Shown here: piece by piece, positions 7,634 to 15,576 of the stretch
Numbering within the stretch: position 1 is the stretch's first letter
Layout: each line of letters opens with the position of its first letter
Assembly: GCA_013139415.1 (NCBI GenBank)
Contig: WTAT01000528.1
Span: forward strand, 1-38,769
Origin: Desulforhopalus sp.
GTDB lineage: Bacteria > Desulfobacterota > Desulfobulbia > Desulfobulbales > Desulfocapsaceae
Reading direction: 5' to 3'
DNA: 38,769 bases
Notes under the pieces: generated by a model
Databases searched by the model: none
What the model saw: only the letters and a program-made list of their open reading frames with translations
Told to the model about the DNA's origin: nothing
Program-made: the position numbers and the translations under genes

Positions 7634-9175
7634 TCAGGAATTGTCTTCAGTAAACATACCGCTCTCCCATTGCCGTAGCAATTCGATTAAAGTCCTCACC
7701 CCAACACCGGAAGGGCCCTTTGGAACATATGATTTTTCGGTGAAATTCCAGGCTGTTCCAGCGATATCCAGGTGTGCCCATGGAACCTTGCCGACGAATT
7801 GATGCAAATACTCTGCTGCAGTAATGCTACCAGCTGGTCTACCACCTGTATTTTTACAGTCTGCAACCTTTGATTCTATCTGTTTGGCATACATTTTACC
7901 AAGCGGTAAACGCCAAAGAGGTTCTCCGCAGATCCTTCCAGCTTCAATAAGTTTCTCAGTCAACCGATCATTATTACTCATCAGACCGGAGTGATGATGC
8001 CCCAGGGCAATTATCACCGCTCCAGTGAGGGTGGCAAGATCAATGACACAATTCGGTTGAAATTTTTCTATACCATAAGCAAGTGCGTCGGCGAGAATGA
8101 GACGGCCTTCCGCATCTGTATTTTCTATTTCAGAGGTTATGCCGCCATAATGAGTTATAATATCACCAGGTTTTACTGCACCGCCTCCAGTCATATTGTC
8201 CGTTGATGGAATAATCGCCACTACCCTTATTCCAGGTTTTTCCCGGGAAATGGCCTCCATTGCAGCAAGAACAGCCGCCCCCCCACACATATCATACTTC
8301 ATGTCCATCATGCCCTGTGCCGGCTTTAAACTGATCCCGCCTGAATCAAAAGTGAGTCCTTTACCGACCATTAAGACAGTTTCTGTATACTTTTCAGGAT
8401 TGTATTCGAGAATCACAAGTTTAGGCGGTTCCTCTGAACCCTTATTAACGGCAATGATGCCCCCCATTCCAAGTTTTTTCATGTGGGATTTTTCCAGAAT
8501 GGTACATTTCAAATGTAATTCTTTCGCAACCTTTTCCGCATATTTAGCAAAATGGTTTGGGGTCCAACCGTTCGCCGGTTCATTGGCCATATCTCTTGCA
8601 GCACATGCAGCAAGAGCACTATTATTCCCCTTGTCGACACCTTTACGGATTTTGGATCTGTCAGCGCGAGAAAGGAACTCAATTTTCTTCAGTCCAGGAT
8701 AGACATCGTCATCCTTTTTCTTGTATTTCAAGAACTGATACACTCCGAGAAGAATCCCCTCAGTCACATATTCCCCGACAACAGCAGCATCCAAACCTTT
8801 AAATTCCGGAATATTAACGCCAACAATCTCAATCTTATTTTTTTTACACTGACTGGCGATGCTTCCCCCGGCAGTTCTAAACAGCTCAAACATTTCGTTT
8901 AGATCAGACAGCTCACCAATATCCCCAAGTCCAAGCAACATAAGCCTTTTGCATTGAACTAAGCCTTTAAACTGGCCAATAGCTGGATACAATTGAAGAA
9001 TTTCTTCTTTTTTACCAGTGAACTCCTTGAATTCCTGTAAGGATTTCAACATCGGCCCAAACAGACGATCGCCAATAATTTTACCATCGCTATCCTGAGC
9101 AACAAATATTACCAGTAATTCTCCTGAATATTCCTCTAGTTTCTTTTTCGAAACAGCTACCTTTGTGGTCTTCAT
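7634..9175 (-). CDS. pepA: leucyl aminopeptidase, M17 family
   Basis: This 513-residue cytosolic enzyme removes N-terminal residues from peptides using two divalent metal ions. The C-terminal catalytic domain has the M17 hallmarks: VGKGLTFDSGGISLKP with the metal-binding lysine and aspartate, MKYDMCGGAAV, and NTDAEGRLILADAL, which supplies the Asp and Glu ligands and the active-site arginine. The N-terminal domain (about residues 1-170) is the usual macro-like fold. Length is normal for the family. The gene is single, and its upstream region contains copy 2 of the palindromic element. Confidence 0.96.
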   Translation of the reverse strand: MKTTKVAVSKKKLEEYSGELLVIFVAQDSDGKIIGDRLFGPMLKSLQEFKEFTGKKEEILQLYPAIGQFKGLVQCKRLMLLGLGDIGELSDLNEMFELFRTAGGSIASQCKKNKIEIVGVNIPEFKGLDAAVVGEYVTEGILLGVYQFLKYKKKDDDVYPGLKKIEFLSRADRSKIRKGVDKGNNSALAACAARDMANEPANGWTPNHFAKYAEKVAKELHLKCTILEKSHMKKLGMGGIIAVNKGSEEPPKLVILEYNPEKYTETVLMVGKGLTFDSGGISLKPAQGMMDMKYDMCGGAAVLAAMEAISREKPGIRVVAIIPSTDNMTGGGAVKPGDIITHYGGITSEIENTDAEGRLILADALAYGIEKFQPNCVIDLATLTGAVIIALGHHHSGLMSNNDRLTEKLIEAGRICGEPLWRLPLGKMYAKQIESKVADCKNTGGRPAGSITAAEYLHQFVGKVPWAHLDIAGTAWNFTEKSYVPKGPSGVGVRTLIELLRQWESGMFTEDNS

Positions 9176-9279
9176 TCTACACCTGTATCCTGTTCATTAT
9201 GTTTTATTTTCTCGCTCTTTATTATCTGGTCATTTACAGTATAATTCAAATATCGATATAGAATAGTTATATATTTTGT

Positions 9280-9425
9280 TAGTTTCCGTCCTGCGCCCAC
9301 CCTTTTGTCCGATCTCATCGCTATACGAGATTTTTTATCCTCGGAATATCAAGTAGATGGCTGTGGTATAAAATCTCGTATGCCTCAATCTCGAACAAAA
9401 TTCCTGGTTTCAGGACACAAACTAG
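9280..9425 (+). repeat. dispersed palindromic element, copy 2
   Basis: The terminal inverted repeats are TAGTTTCCGTCCTG (9280-9293) and CAGGACACAAACTAG (9411-9425). The inner stem is formed by 9323-9337 and 9367-9381 and pairs at 14 of 15 positions, including a perfect ATACGAGATTTT/AAAATCTCGTAT block. Its arms differ from copy 1 at 9 of 15 positions, yet the 29-nt loop matches copy 1 at 23 of 29. The element fills the divergent gap between pepA and the CNNM-like gene. Confidence 0.75.
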
Positions 9426-9502
9426 TTACAAATCAATTAATACTCTGATCGCTGCAAATTTAGTTGTGGAGGTTCGGGTAAATCTTCTGAGGTCACATAC
9501 AG

Positions 9503-10570
9503 GTGCTTCAAACATTATTCATTTCAGTATCCCTTGCCATTACTATCTCTGCCCTCTGTTCTATCTGCGAGGCCGTACTGTATACTGTTACCGCGAGTCA
9601 GGTCGAAATGCTGAAAAAGAGTGGTCATTCCGCAGCCGTACATCTACAAGATCTCCGTTCAGACATTGAGCAACCAATAACAGCAATACTTACCCTGAAC
9701 ACTATTGCCAACACCATTGGGGCTTCCGTTGCCGGGGCTGCAGCCGCTAAACTTTTCGGTGACGAGAACCTTATCCTCTTCTCTGCAGTCTTCACCCTGT
9801 CGATTCTCATTTTTTCCGAAATTTTACCGAAAACTATCGGAGTTGTCTATGCCTACAAACTAGCGCCTATTATAACCTACCCCTTGCGTGCCATGATCTT
9901 CCTGCTCAAACCAATAGTCTGGATGTCGAGATCTATGACCAAACTGCTCCCGCAGAAAGTTGAGGAAACGATATCCGCTCAAGAAATACAGACTATTGCT
10001 GATCTTTCCAGACAATCAGGTGACATCGAAGAAAATGAGGCCATGATTATTAACAACATACTCGACCTGAAAGACAAAATTGTCCGGCAGGTGATGACAC
10101 CGCGAACAGTAACCTTTTCCATAAATGAGCATATAACCGTCGGTAATGCCATGGCCACGCTGACCGAATTAAGCAGCCACAGCCGTATCCCAATTTATAA
10201 ACACGAACCGGACAATGTTACAGGAATTGTCATGCGTAAAGACGTTCTTCAGGCCGCCGCAGAAGGAAAAAATAAGTTTACCCTATCAAGATTCAAACGA
10301 CCTGCCCATTTTGTCCCGGAAACGGCGCCACTCCATCTCATCCTCATTGATTTTTTCGACCGGAGACAACATCTTTTTATCGTTGTTGACGAGTACGGAA
10401 CAATGACGGGGGTTATTTCCATGGAAGATGTGCTGGAAGAAATTATAGGCCGGGAGATTATTGACGAATCAGATAAAACAAAAGATATGCGGGAACTCGC
10501 CAGATCCAAAAACCTTGAATCACGCCGAAAACTGAAGAAAAATGGGCCTAAAGACCAGCCAGGGAAATGA
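9503..10570 (+). CDS. CNNM/CorC-family membrane protein with CBS pair
   Basis: The 355-residue product has an N-terminal DUF21/CNNM transmembrane domain (about residues 1-150, with helices around SVSLAITISALCSICEAVLY and LFSAVFTLSILIFSEILPKTIG) and a cytoplasmic CBS pair (about 180-310: VMTPRTVTFSINE, and the second CBS ending FIVVDEYGTMTGVISMEDV). This architecture is found in magnesium or cobalt transport-related proteins of the CorB/CorC/CNNM group. It lacks the usual C-terminal CorC_HlyC domain and ends in a basic tail. The start is a GTG with GAGG upstream. An mgtE gene lies 1.2 kb away on the other strand, so magnesium homeostasis is plausible. Confidence 0.85.
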   Translation: MLQTLFISVSLAITISALCSICEAVLYTVTASQVEMLKKSGHSAAVHLQDLRSDIEQPITAILTLNTIANTIGASVAGAAAAKLFGDENLILFSAVFTLSILIFSEILPKTIGVVYAYKLAPIITYPLRAMIFLLKPIVWMSRSMTKLLPQKVEETISAQEIQTIADLSRQSGDIEENEAMIINNILDLKDKIVRQVMTPRTVTFSINEHITVGNAMATLTELSSHSRIPIYKHEPDNVTGIVMRKDVLQAAAEGKNKFTLSRFKRPAHFVPETAPLHLILIDFFDRRQHLFIVVDEYGTMTGVISMEDVLEEIIGREIIDESDKTKDMRELARSKNLESRRKLKKNGPKDQPGK

Positions 10571-10674
10571 CTGTCCAAAAGGTAGCATAGGGTTAAATTC
10601 TTTCTTCTACGTCGAAGTGCACAAAGACTCAAAGAGAATTATCAATCATGAAAAGGGCATTCTCGGACAGCCTC

Positions 10675-11766
10675 CTAGTTTATTGCCGCCAGACGAAGGG
10701 TAATATCAAGTGTCTCCCCGTTTCTGAGGATGGTAAATAGAACTTCCGCACCAACCCTAAAACGTTCAAGCTCGGTGAGCAAATCCTCGAAAGATCTGAT
10801 CTGTACTCCTGCAACAGCGATGATGATATCGCCGAGGATAATTTCTCCACGATATTGTGTCGTCGGCTGCAACCCTGCTTTTTCAGCTGGTCCGCCTCGT
10901 TCAACGTTCAGAACCAACACCCCTTCAATACCAAGCCTTTTGGTCACCCGTTCATCAGCAAGTGTTGCACCAATCCCAGGACGGATAATTCTGCCATGCT
11001 TAATAAGCTGAGGAACGATACTATTGACTATGTCGACCGCGACGGCGAAACCAATCCCCGCATATGCACCTGAGGGACTATAAATTGCCGTATTTACTCC
11101 AATAAGTCTCCCTGCACTATCAAGGAGTGGCCCCCCTGAGTTCCCTGGGTTGATGGCGGCATCAGTCTGAATAACCCCGTGGATCACCCTGCCGGTAACA
11201 GCTTTGATCTCCCGGTTAAGAGCAGAAATTATGCCGGAGGTTATAGTTTGATCGAGTCCAAAAGGGTTTCCGATGGCAAACACTTTCTGGCCGACGAGCA
11301 AGTCTCTAGAGCTTCCTATGGCAATCGGTTTCAACCGATGACTTGGTGCATCTATCTGTAAGACCGCGATGTCTTTATCAGGTGCTGCTCCAACCAAAAC
11401 TGCCTTCCAGGTCGAGTTATCGGCCATAGTGACCTGAACCCGATTCGCGTCGCTTATAACATGGTAGTTGGTAACTATTCGCCCCTGATCGTCCCAGATA
11501 AAACCAGAACCAGTCCCTTGCGGAATTTCAACAGCATTTAGGGAAAATAATCCACGTCTTACAGCAATACTTGTTACATACACAACCGCCGGAGAATTGG
11601 CCCGGAAGATGTCAATGGTATTGACCTCATCAGCAGCGAGGTCGCCCCGGGCGGTGACTGCTCGAGGTTCAGCATTATAGGTGCTTACAAACCTTTTAAT
11701 TGGCACAAACAGAAGCCAGGCAGCCAGGCAGGCAACAACAATAAGTGCAACAGGTGACGTTCTCAT
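10675..11766 (-). CDS. DegQ/DegS-like periplasmic serine protease with one PDZ domain
   Basis: The 363-residue product has a single N-terminal membrane segment (about residues 6-22), a trypsin-like domain and one PDZ domain (about 265-360). The catalytic triad is visible as His102 (NYHV), Asp132 (DKDIAVL) and Ser210 (GNSGGPLL). One PDZ domain and a membrane anchor make it DegS-like in layout, while similar proteins in other bacteria are called HtrA or DegQ. It would degrade or sense misfolded envelope proteins; a role in sigma-E-type signalling cannot be claimed because no rseA-like gene is present. It lies 43 nt downstream of mgtE on the same strand. Confidence 0.92.
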   Translation of the reverse strand: MRTSPVALIVVACLAAWLLFVPIKRFVSTYNAEPRAVTARGDLAADEVNTIDIFRANSPAVVYVTSIAVRRGLFSLNAVEIPQGTGSGFIWDDQGRIVTNYHVISDANRVQVTMADNSTWKAVLVGAAPDKDIAVLQIDAPSHRLKPIAIGSSRDLLVGQKVFAIGNPFGLDQTITSGIISALNREIKAVTGRVIHGVIQTDAAINPGNSGGPLLDSAGRLIGVNTAIYSPSGAYAGIGFAVAVDIVNSIVPQLIKHGRIIRPGIGATLADERVTKRLGIEGVLVLNVERGGPAEKAGLQPTTQYRGEIILGDIIIAVAGVQIRSFEDLLTELERFRVGAEVLFTILRNGETLDITLRLAAIN

Positions 11767-11809
11767 GGGATGAAATGGCTCACTGAATTATTTCGATTTC
11801 TACCAGAAG

Positions 11810-13210
11810 TTATAATTTGAGAAAGAGCTTGGCAATTGAAAAGTACATAAGGACCCCGAGAATATCAATGGAGGTTGTGACAAAGGGTCCGGTTGCAATT
11901 GCCGCATCGACATCAAACCTCTTCAAGATAAGTGGAATCATCGTCCCTAATGTAGCAGACATTACCATACAGAAGAAAATAGACAGGCCAACGACAACAC
12001 CTAAAAGAGCAGGTTCCGGGAACCCCAGAAAGGCAACGACTCCCAAAAACAAACCGTATATGAGCCCCAGTATGAGACCCACTCGCATCTCTTTCAGCAC
12101 AACGCGATAGGATTCGTCAAGATTTATCCGGCCGGTTGCAATGCCTCGCACCACAATTGTGGAGGACTGGGTGGCAATATTGCCTCCCATACCAATAACA
12201 ACAGGAATAAAGGATGCCAAAGCAATCATCTTTGAAAGTTCATCCTCAAAGGCCCCGATAATGAGCATCGCCATTACTCCGCCTATCCATGAGGCAAACA
12301 ACCACGGCGCCCTGATAAAGGCGCTCTCCCTGGTCGGTTTCAGTAAAATCTCACTATCCTTTCCTGCACCTGCCATCTGCAGGAATTCTTCAGAGGCCTC
12401 CTCCCTGATAACGTCAATAATATCATCAACTGTAACTATACCTACCAGGGTATAATTTGAGTCCACCACCGGTACAGCCAGGATGTTATATTTGGCAACA
12501 ACGTGGGCAACTTCTCCCTGGTTAGTGTCGGTCGTAACCGAAAGGACATTGGGATTCATGATTTCTTTTAGTTGTCGCTCTTCGGGATGCATCAGCAATT
12601 CCCTTAAAGAAACTACTCCGGACAGTTTATGGTCGCCGTGTGTGATGTAAAGATAAAATACCATCTCTTTTTCTTCACTTCGTTTCTGCACTTTTTTTAT
12701 GGCCTCACTGACCACCTGTTCCTCATCAAGATACATGAAATCGGGAGACATCAGCCCACCGGCCGTCTCAGGATCATACTGCAGAAGTTCTTCAACTTCA
12801 TCCCGATCCTTTTTACCCATGTGTTCTCTGATTTCGTCGGCAATCGTACCAGAAAGAACTTCCAGAATATCCACCGCGTCATCAGATGGCATATCAGAGA
12901 GAATTTCCGCCATATACTGCGGGGTGAGCCCCTCGACCAATTCCGTGACAAGCAGGCCATCCAGTTCGCTTAAAAAAGATCCGACAAAGTCCGTTTTAAC
13001 TATAATATTGAAAACAGCAGTCCTTTCAGTCTCTGTCAAATGCCTGTAGACCCAGGCCATATCGGCGGGATGGGTTTTCCTGATGAGTTTCTTCAGATGC
13101 TCAATCGCCCCACGCCTGTTTAAGCGTCTGACCATATCGAGGATAACTATCCCTTCATTACCGATTAATTCTTTTTTCTTTTTAACTTCCATAGCTGTAC
13201 CGTAGCACAT
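11810..13210 (-). CDS. mgtE: magnesium transporter MgtE
   Basis: MgtE is a homodimeric Mg2+ channel gated by cytosolic magnesium. This 466-residue product shows the family order: an N-terminal superhelical domain (about residues 20-140), a CBS pair (about 145-270, including VAVPVVDSNYTLVGIVTVDDIID written here as AVPVVDSNYTLVGIVTV), and a C-terminal membrane domain with five helices starting at about 300. The segment PVVIGMGGNIATQSSTIVVR contains the pore region signature. An ATG at 13192 is an alternative start six codons in; neither has a clear ribosome site. I see no magnesium riboswitch upstream. Confidence 0.95.
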   Translation of the reverse strand: MCYGTAMEVKKKKELIGNEGIVILDMVRRLNRRGAIEHLKKLIRKTHPADMAWVYRHLTETERTAVFNIIVKTDFVGSFLSELDGLLVTELVEGLTPQYMAEILSDMPSDDAVDILEVLSGTIADEIREHMGKKDRDEVEELLQYDPETAGGLMSPDFMYLDEEQVVSEAIKKVQKRSEEKEMVFYLYITHGDHKLSGVVSLRELLMHPEERQLKEIMNPNVLSVTTDTNQGEVAHVVAKYNILAVPVVDSNYTLVGIVTVDDIIDVIREEASEEFLQMAGAGKDSEILLKPTRESAFIRAPWLFASWIGGVMAMLIIGAFEDELSKMIALASFIPVVIGMGGNIATQSSTIVVRGIATGRINLDESYRVVLKEMRVGLILGLIYGLFLGVVAFLGFPEPALLGVVVGLSIFFCMVMSATLGTMIPLILKRFDVDAAIATGPFVTTSIDILGVLMYFSIAKLFLKL

Positions 13211-13533
13211 TGTAATTTAAAGGGATTAACTCGGAGCTTCGAATAGGCACATTGACTTGTGTATCTTGAATATTTTGCTTTTTCGTTCCAAGTCCAGGGG
13301 CGTAAAAATGCAATTAATCAAGGTGACCATGTGAAAATGCACTCTACCTGCATTTACTCACCTAGGTCAATTTCAATTTCTTTTTCTAACTAAATTAACT
13401 AACCCCGGTAAACGGGAAAAAAGAGCACCCCTCAGGTAAGCGACAGACTCCGAGGGGGTATTGAACTGAATGACAGGAAATCAGGAGTACTCAGTTTAGT
13501 GCCCCCTTGAGGGGTAAGGTACTAAAAATCTGA
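13211..13533. repeat. intergenic region with GC-rich hairpin repeats, cluster 2
   Basis: No gene is seen here. The hairpin unit at 13427-13459, ACCCCTC paired with GAGGGGGT, is similar to 20135-20170 along its whole length, sharing CCCCTCAG, TAAG, GA and the GAGG arm. A second unit at 13482-13525 is almost identical to 7524-7566, with one difference. The cluster lies just downstream of the DUF2065 gene on the minus strand and upstream of mgtE. Confidence 0.7.
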
Positions 13534-13734
13534 TTATTGAAAGAGAGATGTTTTTTGAACAACGAAAATAATCGTTAACCCTATTACCATGGCCAGAAGC
13601 CCCATTGACCGTAGCTGGCTGGGATTAATGTCACTCAATTTTTTTAGCCAGTCCTGCATTGCCTCTGGTGCAGCAACGTAAGGCAAACCTTCCAGAATCA
13701 AAACAAGACCGATAAGTAGCGCAAGTAATTTCAT
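13534..13734 (-). CDS. DUF2065 family membrane protein (YjeT-like)
   Basis: The 66-residue product has two predicted membrane helices, MKLLALLIGLVLILEGLPY at the N-terminus and LLAMVIGLTIIFVV at the C-terminus, joined by a short loop containing LRSMG. This is the layout of the DUF2065/YjeT family of small inner-membrane proteins of unknown function, which often sit near hflC or purA. I chose the ATG at 13734 because the family starts at this MK-L-hydrophobic segment; a TTG six codons upstream is also in frame. Here the neighbours are mgtE and purM. Confidence 0.8.
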   Translation of the reverse strand: MKLLALLIGLVLILEGLPYVAAPEAMQDWLKKLSDINPSQLRSMGLLAMVIGLTIIFVVQKTSLFQ

Positions 13735-13931
13735 AACGGGCTTATTTAACAAAACCCATGAAATATTTCAACATGGACTTAGCAAAGCTTTCGTATCCAT
13801 CAATATTTATCGTGATTTGATGCAATTGCATTGCTTTTTTAGAGTTCCCTTAATATTATATATTGTTATATACTCCACAAAACTGATCTATGTCCTGATC
13901 CAAAATATATCAAAATCTACAATCATTAAAT

Positions 13932-14984
13932 ATGAGCGAAACAACTAAGAGTAAATACAGTGAAGCTGGTGTTGATATCGACAAAGGCAATGCATTCATC
14001 GAAGATATCAAAGAGATCGTTGCATCAACTCATCAGCGGAGCGTTCTGGGAGGGATCGGCGGTTTCTCTTCCCATATTGCCATCGATACCAACAAATATA
14101 ATAAGCCGGTTATCGTCAATTCAACCGATGGTGTCGGAACCAAGCTTGCTGTCGCTCATCTCTGCAACAAACACGACACCATTGGAATTGACCTTGTTGC
14201 AATGTGTGTGAACGACTTAGTGGTTGGTGGAGCTGTACCTTTATGTTTTCTCGATTATTTTGCCGTCGGTAAACTGGAATTATCCATCGCCAAAGAAGTT
14301 ATTACTGGTATTGCCGAAGGTTGCAGACAGGCACAATGTTCGCTCGTTGGTGGCGAAACGGCCGAAATGCCGGGACTGTATAAGGACAAGGACTACGATC
14401 TTGCAGGGTTTGTTACCGGAATTGTCGACCGGGATTCAATTATTGACGGATCGGATATCCGTGCCGGAGACCAGATCATCGGCCTTACTTCCAGCGGTCT
14501 TCATTCCAACGGCTTTTCTCTGGTGCGAAAAATTTGTTTTGCCGATCATAAGCTGGATGTCAAACAGCACATCGACGAACTGGGTTGTGAGCTGGGCGAA
14601 GAGTTACTGAAGCCGACCAAAATCTATGTCCAGGCGGTCCTCAATGTTCTGAAAAACTACCCATTAAATGGCATGGTGCATAATACTGGTGGCGGTTTCA
14701 TCGACAATATTCCCCGCATTCTGCCAAAAGGTTATAAGGCTGTCCTTAATACATCAAGCTGGCCCTTACCACCTATTTTTCCATTCCTGCAAAAATTAGG
14801 TGACGTTCCACAGGACGAAATGTACCGCACTTTCAATATGGGAATCGGGTTGCTTGTGATCGTCAATGAAGCTCAAGCGAAAGATATTCGTCATCACTTT
14901 GAAGCAGTCGGTGAAGAGGCCTACATCATTGGCGAAATCGCGCCAATGGCTGTAGGAGAAACAGCCACTGTTGAGATACGATGA
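13932..14984 (+). CDS. purM: phosphoribosylformylglycinamidine cyclo-ligase
   Basis: PurM closes the imidazole ring of aminoimidazole ribotide from FGAM with ATP, the fifth step of purine synthesis. The 350-residue product shows YSEAGVDIDKGN at the N-terminus, the GGIGGFSSHI and STDGVGTKL segments that bind the substrate, and GGETAEMPGLY, all family hallmarks. Length is normal. The gene stands alone on the plus strand, convergent with the mogA-like gene, and is followed by a strong hairpin terminator at 15006-15052. Confidence 0.97.
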   Translation: MSETTKSKYSEAGVDIDKGNAFIEDIKEIVASTHQRSVLGGIGGFSSHIAIDTNKYNKPVIVNSTDGVGTKLAVAHLCNKHDTIGIDLVAMCVNDLVVGGAVPLCFLDYFAVGKLELSIAKEVITGIAEGCRQAQCSLVGGETAEMPGLYKDKDYDLAGFVTGIVDRDSIIDGSDIRAGDQIIGLTSSGLHSNGFSLVRKICFADHKLDVKQHIDELGCELGEELLKPTKIYVQAVLNVLKNYPLNGMVHNTGGGFIDNIPRILPKGYKAVLNTSSWPLPPIFPFLQKLGDVPQDEMYRTFNMGIGLLVIVNEAQAKDIRHHFEAVGEEAYIIGEIAPMAVGETATVEIR

Positions 14985-15005
14985 CAACAGTCAGCATTTC
15001 TGCTG

Positions 15006-15052
15006 ACAAAACGGGGTGAGGCTGAGTAATAATCGGCCTTACCCCGTTTTGT
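15006..15052. terminator. bidirectional intrinsic terminator between purM and mogA-like gene
   Basis: ACAAAACGGGGT followed by AGGC pairs with GCCT and ACCCCGTTTTGT across a 12-nt loop, with one unpaired base on each side. The run of T after the stem on the plus strand and the run of A before it allow use from either direction. It sits between the convergent ends of purM and the mogA-like gene. Confidence 0.85.
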
Positions 15053-15057
15053 TTGAG

Positions 15058-15558
15058 TTATACAACTCCGCAGTCACTCTCCCCACCCCCGATTTTTTCC
15101 AGAGCGTGTGGGATAACAGGGAGAACGACCTCAAGATTTTCTTTAACTGCCTTCAAACTACCAGGCAGGTTTATAATCAGGCTCTCCTTTCGAATGCCAA
15201 CCTTCCCTCGGGAAAGCATGGCCCGTGAAGTTTTTAATAAACTTGCACTCCGCATAGCCTCGGCCATTCCGGGTATTTCACGTTCGATGACAGAAACCAT
15301 TGCCTCAGGGGTAATATCCGACGGGGAAACGCCAGTTCCACCGGTGGTCACAATGAGGGATATTTTTTGATCATCGACAAGTTCTATAAGACTGTCGATG
15401 ATTACCTGTTTGTTATCGGGGATAACACGGTAAGACTGTAAGATATAACCTTCTTCGGCCAACCTTTTCTGAAGATAGGGCCCACTTGTATCTTCCCTTT
15501 CCCCCCGGGCACCTTTGTCGCTCATTGTCAGTACAGCAAAGGAGTAGTTTTCGTGCAT
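15058..15558 (-). CDS. mogA: MogA/MoaB-like molybdopterin adenylyltransferase
   Basis: The 166-residue product adenylylates molybdopterin before molybdenum insertion in molybdenum (or tungsten) cofactor synthesis. It has FAVLTMSDKGARGEREDTSG at the N-terminus, the nucleotide-binding TTGGTGVSPSDITPEA, and PGSLKAVKENLEVVLP at the C-terminus, as in MogA. MoaB-type proteins look similar, so the symbol is by best guess. It lies 18 nt downstream of the EF-G-like gene on the same strand and is likely co-transcribed with it. Confidence 0.88.
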   Translation of the reverse strand: MHENYSFAVLTMSDKGARGEREDTSGPYLQKRLAEEGYILQSYRVIPDNKQVIIDSLIELVDDQKISLIVTTGGTGVSPSDITPEAMVSVIEREIPGMAEAMRSASLLKTSRAMLSRGKVGIRKESLIINLPGSLKAVKENLEVVLPVIPHALEKIGGGESDCGVV

Positions 15559-15576
15559 ATCAGTTCAGCTCTATCC

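Noticed and set aside
11817-13049. Plus-strand open frames of about 100-116 codons inside mgtE
   Set aside because: They are antisense shadows of a clear mgtE reading frame.
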